A stretch of 64,000 nt of DNA. Origin: an uncultured Prevotellaceae bacterium. Lineage in GTDB: Bacteria > Bacteroidota > Bacteroidia > Bacteroidales > Bacteroidaceae. The stretch is taken from NCBI GenBank assembly GCA_902781315.1, contig CACZIT010000010.1, positions 1 through 64,000 on the forward strand, written 5' to 3'. How positions within the stretch are numbered: position 1 is the stretch's first letter; each line of letters starts with the position of its first letter. Below are positions 8,249-14,970 of the stretch, in pieces. Position numbers and translations under genes: made by a program. The notes under the pieces were generated by a model. The model had not been told where the DNA came from. It saw only the letters and a list, made by a program, of their open reading frames with translations, and ran no database searches.

Positions 8249-9134
8249 TCATTTCAACGATTTGAACATTTTGTTGATGCATTTTTTCTTTTGGTCCATA
8301 TTAGGGTGAACGTAAAGGTTGAGGGTCGTGCTGATATTCGCATGACCAAGTATGACGCTGACAGTCTTGTAATCACACTGGCTTTCAATGCAGCGTGTCG
8401 CAAATGAATGGCGGAGCCCGTGAAACTTTAAATCCGGAATGCCGAGTTGTTTCAGTAGTTGCTTGTAATAGTTGCGGTAGGTACGTGGCTCTGTCGGCTT
8501 TGCCTCATTGGTTATCACAAAGTAGTCATCATTCATCAGCTTCTTTAGGGGACGGATAAGTTTCATAAGTTCCTTGCTGACAGGTATCTCTCGGATAGAG
8601 TTTTTGGTCTTTGGTGTACCAATAACAAGTTCTGTACGTCTTTTGTCACCTTCAATGATATAGATTCGCTCTATAGTTCTGTTCACATGGATGGTTTCTG
8701 TACCCAGGTCAATATCGCTCCATTTCAAGGCGCATACTTCACCGATGCGCATTCCTGTACTCAGGCAGATGTAGCATCAACTTCTTCTGATTACTGATGG
8801 TTAACACTTCCAACTCTTTGCCCTTTTGTTCTGTGGGGTACTTGATGCTCCAGTCCTGATATTGCAACCAGCCATGCTTGGCACCAAAGCGCACCACCAT
8901 TTTCAGGACAATAAGCATATCCTTAACCGACTTCTGACTAAGACCTTTTCTCAGACATTCAAGAACGAAGTCCTGCACCTCTTGTTCTTGCAAGGTCTTT
9001 TTATTCCCGAATTTTGGCAGTAAATGATTCTCCAGATGGAGTGTGTAAACTGCAATTGTTGATGACTTGACAAACATTCTTTTGTCCTGCTTCCATAATT
9101 CTGATACTTCTCTAATTGTTTTCATTTTACACAT
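8249..9134 (-). pseudogene. Tyrosine recombinase of the hsdS inversion system, internally deleted
   Basis: The N-terminal frame (start 9134) encodes the SAM-like core-binding domain and ends ISNQKKLM. The catalytic frame resumes at YICLSTGMRIGEVCAL with the active-site Arg, later HGLRHSFATR, LGHANISTTLNLYVH and the nucleophile Tyr. Comparison with family members, which have about 15 residues between KKLM and YICL, points to a small internal deletion that also shifts the frame near 8765-8775. Recombinases of this family sit beside phase-variable hsdS genes in Bacteroides and Prevotella and invert them. This copy should be inactive, which would lock the locus unless another recombinase acts on it. 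Confidence 0.8.
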
Positions 9135-9199
9135 TTTATTAATACATTAAGGATTATTCCTTGTTATTATAATATGCGAAACAGAAAGAAGAGAATTAG

Positions 9200-9230
9200 G
9201 TCCCAAATTTGAGATTCCCAGAGTTTACGG
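9200..9230 (+). repeat. Inversion repeat IR1, left arm
   Basis: 31 bp beginning GTCCCAAATTTGAGATT. The reverse complement of 12135-12165 matches it at 30 of 31 positions, differing only at position 8 (A against C). In both hsdS copies it encodes VPxLRFPEFT. It is the likely crossover site for exchanging the whole variable part of hsdS. Confidence 0.85.
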
Positions 9231-9752
9231 ATGAATGGAAAATTTGCAAAGTTGGTGATTATGGTAAAATCATAACGGGAAGTACTCCACCTACAAGTGA
9301 TAATACAAACTATGCAGGTGGAACACAACTTTGGGCATCGCCTGTAGATTTAGGGCAAACAAAGTTCGTTACAGACACACAGACAAAACTTTCTTCTATA
9401 GGATTTAGTAAAACGAGAAAGCTGCCAGTAGGAAGTGTTTTGGTCACCTGTATAGGTTCTACTATTGGCAAAATGGGTATGACAGCAACAGAGATGTCCA
9501 CTAATCAACAAATCAATTCCATTGTTGTGGATTCTCAATATGATAATCATTTTGTTTATTACGCTCTACAAAGCAGATTCCCCAGATATTTAACGTCGGT
9601 TGCAGTTCAGGCTGTACCCATTATGTCAAAATCTTCTTTTGAGAAATTGCAGAACTATAGAACGACATTTAAGGAACAGAAGAAAATAGGCGCTCTTCTA
9701 AACCTTATTGATGAGCGCATTTCAACCCAAATCAGGATAATTGACAAACTCA

Positions 9753-9771
9753 AATCCTTAATGAAAGGACT
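9753..9771 (+). repeat. Inversion repeat IR2, left arm (central region of silent hsdS)
   Basis: The 19-bp sequence AATCCTTAATGAAAGGACT matches the reverse complement of 10894-10912 at 18 of 19 positions. Both arms encode SLMKGL in the same frame at the join between the central conserved region and TRD2. Inversion here would swap the second TRD of the silent copy with the half cassette. Confidence 0.65.
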
Positions 9772-10283
9772 TGCGGAACATTTAACGGCATTTACTCCTA
9801 ACACAAAAATAGCAGATTGTCTGAATTGTCATTCGTCTATATTGCAAGAAAATCAAGTAAAGAACGAAGGCAAATATAAGGTTTATGGTGCGAATGGAAT
9901 TTGCGGTTATAACGATAGCCCAGCAATTTTAGAAGATGCCATCCTTATTGTAAAAGACGGTTCTGGTGTTGGAAATGTAAGCTATGCCAGTGGTGAATAC
10001 TCTGTTATAGGAACCTCAAATTACCTAACTGCTAAGTCTGGATATTCACTAAAATATCTATACTTCTGCTTAATGATTTTCAACTTTGTCCCTTACAGGA
10101 CAGGTATGGCCATACCTCATATATATTTCAAGGACTACGGAAAAGCTTTAATTCCCTGCCCATCGTTGAATAGACAAAAGCAAATTGCCACCTTACTATC
10201 AAAGATAGAATGTAAGATTGAGACAGAAAAAACAATTACAGAATCTTACTTGCAACAGAAGCGTTTTCTCTTGAAATCAATGT

Positions 10284-10915
10284 TCATATAAATAGATTAC
10301 GTAAAAGGAACTCTTTTTGATGTTGATAATGTGCCAAAATCTGATTCTCTACTTTGAGCTTATTGTCATAAGCATTGAGTATTTTAAAGATTCTATGTTG
10401 GTCATCAATAGATGGATAGGAAAACTGTTTCTGCAAGAAGTCAGACTTCTGCAAATTAAATCTTGTACTTCCCTGAGCTAAAGGATAAACCTCACGTCTG
10501 AATCGATTTGAATTGAAAAAGTATGCCATATATGGTGAAAAGACTTTCCCCTCTGTATTTCTTATGCCAAAGCAGAAACTATTGAGATATGTTTCGGTAC
10601 TATTACCTGAATATACCGCTCCATAGCATACTTCTTCTGGAGTCTCTGATGAAAGTGTGAATAGCATATCCCCTTTTTGCACTACATTCTGTTTCTCACC
10701 CCGTTCAACAGATACCTTTCCACAGCTGTCATCATCAACAAAACAGTTGGCATATATACTGACATAGGTTATGTATGGTTTCCCACTACCAAAATCCTCT
10801 GCGGATTTTCCAGATAGTCCAGAATAATCCTCACCAATGTCTGAGAATGACAGGGAATACGACAAAGGCACAGAATTCTGCAAATAATCGTTTAGTCCTT
10901 TCATTAGGGATTGTT
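10284..10915 (-). pseudogene. hsdS: Silent second-TRD cassette of hsdS
   Basis: The frame opens after TAA as QSLMKGLNDYLQ and continues for about 210 residues: one target-recognition domain (SGKPYITYVSIYANCF, then MLFTLSSETPEEV) and a C-terminal conserved helix ending LLRNLFI. There is no first TRD and no independent start upstream of the shared SLMKGL segment. It lies tail to tail with the silent hsdS, and head to tail with the expressed hsdS, whose stop is at 10936. It is an alternative second half that recombination at IR2 would bring into frame. An internal Met could give a stand-alone half-S protein, but no promoter or ribosome-binding site supports that. Confidence 0.75.
10894..10912 (-). 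repeat. Inversion repeat IR2, right arm
   Basis: This is the inverse partner of 9753-9771, with one mismatch in 19 bp. It overlaps the first codons of the silent second-TRD cassette. The inverted segment between the arms is about 1.1 kb. Confidence 0.65.
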
Positions 10916-10935
10916 AATCTTATATTCTGGATTGT

Positions 10936-12360
10936 TTATATAAACATCTCTTTCAATAGATAGGACTTCTGTTTTTGTAGGTCGTTTAAGATTTCTGTTT
11001 CAATATCTATCTTATCAACCAAAACATTGAGTGCATTTGCCACAGCCTTCTGTTCCCGTAGTGTCGGTATTCTGTGTAATATGTTAAAATAATCGTCAAC
11101 AGACATGTTTAGTAAACCATGATTTCTCGCCCCTTCACCCGATATTTCCGATATCCCACGATACCATTTTGTGGATTCAAAATAATGGCAAAGGAAATCA
11201 GAATCAACATTTTCATTAGGTCTAAAACAGATATACAACGAGGAAAGAACACCTTTATCATATTTGTCTAATCGTTTAACTGCGCCCCATGAATAATCTC
11301 CTGAATAGCTCTTGTTGTAAGCGAAATCACCTTTGTGAAGCAAATAGTACGTCGTAAGGTCTGAACTGGCAATTTGTTTGTTAAAAAACTCTTGCTGGTC
11401 AATTAGGCCATATTGTGCAGCTATCGTCAAAACACGATTACAAGTGTTGGCCTTATTTTTTTCTGTTACTCTATTGGCAATATAGCAGAGTTTTACTTTC
11501 TGCCATTCACCTGTCATTCCTTTTAATCTCAGCTTAGGCACTCGTTCGTTGGGAAAGCAAAAGAGTTGTTCTAAAAGGTACTTCCTTTCACCTTTCAAGT
11601 CCTCAATTATCCTGTTTTGGGCTTCTATTCGTTCGTCTATCAAGTCAAGTAATTGGGCTATTCGCTCTTGTTCCTTTGCCGTTGGTACAAAAATAGAAAC
11701 CTTGCTTAGCCCATCTTGACCAATGTTAAAGTGTTGAGCACCTGCTCCTTTTACCACGATTCTCTTTCGAACATGTGGACTGGAAAGAAGATAACGGAAG
11801 AATAAAGGGTTATACTCTCCGATTTTCTTTCCTCTAATAACAAATCCGCCAAACAATGCTGTTTTCTTATCAAGATAAACATTTGCTCTGCCAACATCTT
11901 CCAAAGTTTCTGAACTACGTTGAAAAAGGACATCACCGTAATTCACGCCAAATTCATTCAAGTCTTTCCCCTTTGGCTCAACAAAAGCTTTAATTATATC
12001 GTAAGTTATGTAGCGATTATTAAGGATGTCCATAACAGAAATAAACTTAGTTCCAGAACCAAAGCGTTTTGAGTCAGGGTTAAGCCCGTTCTTAAATTCA
12101 AAAAAATCTGTTGTTGGATGTAACTCCCACTCTCCCGTAAACTCTGGGAATCTCAAAGTTGGGACATTGCCCTTCGGGCGAAGTCCCGCACGTTCGGCAG
12201 AACTCAAGCAAGCTTGGCTCTGCACTCTCTTATTTGGGACATTAAGGAAATTCTTTCCTTGATTTTTCTCACGCTCGGCAGAACTGGAGCAAGCTCTGCT
12301 CTGCTCTCGCTCACTCGAAAAGTTAAGGACTTTATCTTGTTTATCTGCTGCCATAGTCAT
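10936..12360 (-). CDS. hsdS: Expressed type I specificity subunit HsdS with an unusual N-terminal extension
   Basis: HsdS selects the bipartite DNA target for both methylation and cleavage. This 474-residue protein has the normal order: TRD1 from about residue 70 (VPTLRFPEFTGEW), a central coiled coil (RIAQLLDLIDERIEAQNRII), TRD2 from VPKLRLKGMTGEW and a C-terminal coiled coil ending KEMFI. Most HsdS proteins begin close to the first TRD. Here about 70 residues precede it, and they hold two copies of a QSxACxSSAER peptide encoded by a dispersed DNA repeat. The ATG overlaps the stop of the ORF6N gene (ATGA, 12357-12360), so translation is coupled to the hsd operon. This is the copy now in the expressed position. 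Confidence 0.9.
   Translation of the reverse strand: MTMAADKQDKVLNFSSEREQSRACSSSAEREKNQGKNFLNVPNKRVQSQACLSSAERAGLRPKGNVPTLRFPEFTGEWELHPTTDFFEFKNGLNPDSKRFGSGTKFISVMDILNNRYITYDIIKAFVEPKGKDLNEFGVNYGDVLFQRSSETLEDVGRANVYLDKKTALFGGFVIRGKKIGEYNPLFFRYLLSSPHVRKRIVVKGAGAQHFNIGQDGLSKVSIFVPTAKEQERIAQLLDLIDERIEAQNRIIEDLKGERKYLLEQLFCFPNERVPKLRLKGMTGEWQKVKLCYIANRVTEKNKANTCNRVLTIAAQYGLIDQQEFFNKQIASSDLTTYYLLHKGDFAYNKSYSGDYSWGAVKRLDKYDKGVLSSLYICFRPNENVDSDFLCHYFESTKWYRGISEISGEGARNHGLLNMSVDDYFNILHRIPTLREQKAVANALNVLVDKIDIETEILNDLQKQKSYLLKEMFI
12135..12165 (-). repeat. Inversion repeat IR1, right arm (inside expressed hsdS)
   Basis: This is the 31-bp inverse partner of 9200-9230. It lies at codons encoding VPTLRFPEFT, just after the N-terminal extension. 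Crossover here keeps the extension and start codon fixed and exchanges everything downstream. Confidence 0.85.
12189..12317. repeat. Two copies of a dispersed ~40-nt repeat within the hsdS 5' coding sequence
   Basis: Copies at about 12189-12230 and 12269-12317 share the core CACGYTCGGCAGAACT followed by a TCAAGCAAGCTTG-like palindrome and CTCTGC. Related copies occur near 60430-60452, 61769-61813 and 63420-63450 in intergenic DNA. On the hsdS strand they read QSRACSSSAER and QSQACLSSAER. Confidence 0.7.
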
Positions 12361-13376
12361 TCTGCCGTAATCTTGTTAATGAGTTCCGTTGTGGCAATGT
12401 CTTGCATCAAAGTAAAGGCAAACCACTTTTTGCCCAAGTCTTTGATGGATGCTCCAATGTGATAAACCTCATCGTCTATCAACAGGAAACGATCATGCGC
12501 CCTGTTGAAGTGTTCCACATTTATTGCTGGGTACTGAGTATTGTGGCGATTGATGTCAAGTTGGAATTGTTGGCTGATATGCTGCGTGTAGATAGTAGCC
12601 GTCACATTGTCTGCCCGTTTATCAAGCAACGTAAGTACGGTATCATCTACATAGTTGTCTATCAGTACAATGGAGTTTTTAGCCTTACGTACTAAGTCGC
12701 TGACAAATTGATAGGCATCAAACACCTGACCATCATAGAAGATTCCTTGTTGGGGCTGAGTATTGGCATCCAGTCTCTTGAACACCTCATCAATTCGTTT
12801 GTCTGTTTCTATCTGATGATATTCAATGTTAGCAAGACGCTGGAAAACTTGAGCATTGTTGGCAAGGAAGTGTCGCATGGCAACGAATGCCCGCATGATA
12901 CGGATGTTCACTTCGATGGCAGTAGGCGAACGAAGAACGCTGCTCAACATGGCGATTCCGCTTTCGGTGAAAGCGTAAGGCAGGTATTTTATATTCGACC
13001 CACGGCCATTCTTCAAGGTCACAATTTGCGACCTTGAAGAAGAGAGAGTTTCGTTCAAGATCGCAAATTGCGACCTTGAAGAAAGTGCTTCATCTTTTGT
13101 CAGTTGGAACATGAAATCTTCGGGGAACCTCTCAGTGTTACGTTTAACCTGCTCATTTAAGCGCCTAGTTTCTACACCATATAGAACAGCAAGGTCTCTG
13201 TCAAGCATGACCTGCTTATCACGAATTACATGTATCATCGACTCTATATTCAACTGATCGATGGCCATTTGGGATGTTGATTCCACCAACTGGTCACATT
13301 TTGTGACAGGTTTTGTGGTCTGGTCGCTATTTGCGACTGGTTGGTTATTCGAAGTCTTTATTGTCTTCTTTGCCAT
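12357..13376 (-). CDS. ORF6N-domain protein with a degenerate phospholipase D-like C terminus
   Basis: The 339-residue protein has an ORF6N DNA-binding domain at about residues 40-140 (VIRDKQVMLDRDLAVLYGVE; NTERFPEDFMFQLT; AFTESGIAMLSSVLRSP). A second domain from about 215 ends in HDRFLLIDDEVYHIGAS, which fits the HxK(x)4D(x)6GS motif of phospholipase D-like proteins except that Lys is Arg. The gene sits between hsdM (9 bp away) and hsdS (4-bp overlap), so it is cotranscribed with the restriction system. ORF6N/RhuM-type proteins are frequent passengers in Bacteroidota type I loci, but their role there is not known. A regulatory or alternative-defence function is inference only. Four GTCRC-N5-GYGAC palindromes lie in its coding sequence. 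Confidence 0.8.
   Translation of the reverse strand: MAKKTIKTSNNQPVANSDQTTKPVTKCDQLVESTSQMAIDQLNIESMIHVIRDKQVMLDRDLAVLYGVETRRLNEQVKRNTERFPEDFMFQLTKDEALSSRSQFAILNETLSSSRSQIVTLKNGRGSNIKYLPYAFTESGIAMLSSVLRSPTAIEVNIRIMRAFVAMRHFLANNAQVFQRLANIEYHQIETDKRIDEVFKRLDANTQPQQGIFYDGQVFDAYQFVSDLVRKAKNSIVLIDNYVDDTVLTLLDKRADNVTATIYTQHISQQFQLDINRHNTQYPAINVEHFNRAHDRFLLIDDEVYHIGASIKDLGKKWFAFTLMQDIATTELINKITAE
13018..13337. repeat. Four GTCRC-N5-GYGAC palindromes inside the ORF6N gene
   Basis: 15-bp palindromes occur at 13018-13032, 13060-13074 (first base A), 13293-13307 and 13323-13337. The first two extend to 27 bp as TTCAAG...CTTGAA (13012-13038 and 13054-13080), 42 bp apart; the last two are 30 bp apart. 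They encode SRSQ repeats in the ORF6N domain and PVTKCDQ/PVANSDQ near the N terminus. Confidence 0.7.
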
Positions 13377-13384
13377 GTGATTCC

Positions 13385-14929
13385 CTATTCTACAATTCCC
13401 AATTCTTTCAGGTACACCTCTATCTGTTTGTCAAGGTCTGCGCGTTTGGCTTCAAGTTCCTTGATTTCGCCCATCACGGCATGAATGTCGATGGGTGCTT
13501 CTTCCTCAAAGGTATCAACGTAACGAGGAATGTTGAGGTTATAGTCGTTGTCGATGATTTCCTGCATCGTTGCCAAATGGCTATACTTCTCAATCTCCTT
13601 TCGTTCCCTGTATGTATCGATAATCTTCTGTATATGCTCAGGACGAAGTTTGTTCTGGGTCTTTACCTTCTCAAACTCCTTGCTGGCATCTATGAAGAGT
13701 ACATTGTCACCCTCCTTGCGGCATTTCTTGATGACGATGATACACGTCGGAATGCTTGTGCCATAGAAGATGTTTGCAGGCAAGCCGATAATAGCATCAA
13801 TGTAATTACGCTTTTCTATCAAGAACTGACGTATCTTTCCCTCGGCAGAGCCACGGAACAACACACCGTGCGGAGCCACGCAAGCCATCGTGCCGCCATC
13901 GTTTAGGTGGTAAATCATGTGGAGGATAAAGGCATAGTCGGCTTTTGACTTGGGAGCCAATACACCAGCCTTGCTGAAACGGTCATCATTGTTAAACTTG
14001 GCGGCAGCACTCCAGTCTGCAGAGAATGGAGGATTAGCCACCACAGCATCAAACTGGCGGTCACCAAATGCATCTGCCTCCAAGGTGTCACCATTCTGAA
14101 TGTCGAAGTCATTGTATTTCACCCCGTGCAGCAGCATGTTCATTCGGGCCAGATTAAAGGTCGTTGGGTTCTTCTCCTGTCCGAAGATGCTGTCTGCCTT
14201 ACCACTACGGGCAGTGCGAAGCAACAGAGAACCAGAGCCACAAGTGGGGTCATAGACATTCTTCAAACGGGTCTTGCCCGTTGTTACTATCTCTGCCAAT
14301 ATCTGACTAACCTCCTGTGGCGTGTAGAACTCACCAGCCTTCTTACCTGCTCCAGCAGCAAACTGACCTATCATGTATTCGTAGGCATCACCGAGGATGT
14401 CAATGTCACTGGCATCTTCCAGTCCAAAGTCAATGCCATTTAGTGCTACCAGTACGTCACTGATAAGTCGGTTCTTGTCATCAGCCGTCTTGCCAAGTTT
14501 GGGAGAAGCAAGGTCAATATCAGAGAACAGGCCTCCAAAATCATCCTCACTCTCTTGTCCGATGGTGCTGTCCTCAATCTTCTTAAGCGAACGTTCCAGT
14601 TGGGGTAGGATATTCTCCTTACGCCCTATGGCATCAATGATGGTGGAGAAAAGGAAATCTGGCTCCACAAAATAGCCCAGATTATCAACGCACATCGCCT
14701 TGATTTCCTCTTTCATCGCCTCGTCATCGCTCTGCCAAACCTTTTGGAAGGTGGTCTCGTCAGCCTCTAACTCGTCATTGACGTACAACTCTATCTTTTC
14801 AGACAGGTATTTGTAGAAGATGAAGCCAAGAGAGAAGTACATGAAGTCGCTTGCCGACATGTTTCCTCTCAGCGTATTGGCAACCGTCCATAGCTGGCTG
14901 CGTAGTTTCTGTTGAAGGTCTTCGCCCAT
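13385..14929 (-). CDS. hsdM: Type I restriction-modification methyltransferase HsdM
   Basis: HsdM methylates adenine at the sites chosen by HsdS, and forms M2S1 and, with HsdR, R2M2S1 complexes. This 514-residue protein has an HsdM N-terminal helical domain (residues about 10-140), the SAM-binding motif DPTCGSGSLLL and the catalytic NPPF motif (VVANPPFSAD), followed by the usual IIGLPANIFYGT segment. Length is normal and no defect is seen. It lies between hsdR and the ORF6N gene on one transcript; the hsdR-hsdM gap is 41 bp. Confidence 0.95.
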   Translation of the reverse strand: MGEDLQQKLRSQLWTVANTLRGNMSASDFMYFSLGFIFYKYLSEKIELYVNDELEADETTFQKVWQSDDEAMKEEIKAMCVDNLGYFVEPDFLFSTIIDAIGRKENILPQLERSLKKIEDSTIGQESEDDFGGLFSDIDLASPKLGKTADDKNRLISDVLVALNGIDFGLEDASDIDILGDAYEYMIGQFAAGAGKKAGEFYTPQEVSQILAEIVTTGKTRLKNVYDPTCGSGSLLLRTARSGKADSIFGQEKNPTTFNLARMNMLLHGVKYNDFDIQNGDTLEADAFGDRQFDAVVANPPFSADWSAAAKFNNDDRFSKAGVLAPKSKADYAFILHMIYHLNDGGTMACVAPHGVLFRGSAEGKIRQFLIEKRNYIDAIIGLPANIFYGTSIPTCIIVIKKCRKEGDNVLFIDASKEFEKVKTQNKLRPEHIQKIIDTYRERKEIEKYSHLATMQEIIDNDYNLNIPRYVDTFEEEAPIDIHAVMGEIKELEAKRADLDKQIEVYLKELGIVE

Positions 14930-14970
14930 ATTTTAATTCTCAATTATCAAGTTTCAATTCTCAAATGGTG

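Larger units (their letters stand above)
9200..10291 (+). pseudogene. hsdS: Silent, inverted hsdS copy (complete two-TRD body without start)
   Basis: The frame opens directly after a TAG (9197-9199) and reads VPNLRFPEFTDEW, a normal HsdS opening, through TRD1, a central coiled coil (LIDERISTQIRIIDKLKSLM), TRD2 and a C-terminal coiled coil ending KSMFI at 10291. It has no start codon, ribosome-binding site or promoter, so it is a storage copy and not a decayed gene: its 360 codons have no internal stop. Inversion at the IR1 arms would place it behind the expressed hsdS start. Its tail overlaps the tail of the silent half cassette (10284) by 8 bp. Confidence 0.85.

Noticed and set aside
9209..10291. 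Silent hsdS as an expressed gene starting at TTG 9209
   Set aside because: There is no promoter or ribosome-binding site, a stop lies just upstream, and the TTG is within the inversion repeat that is internal to the expressed copy.
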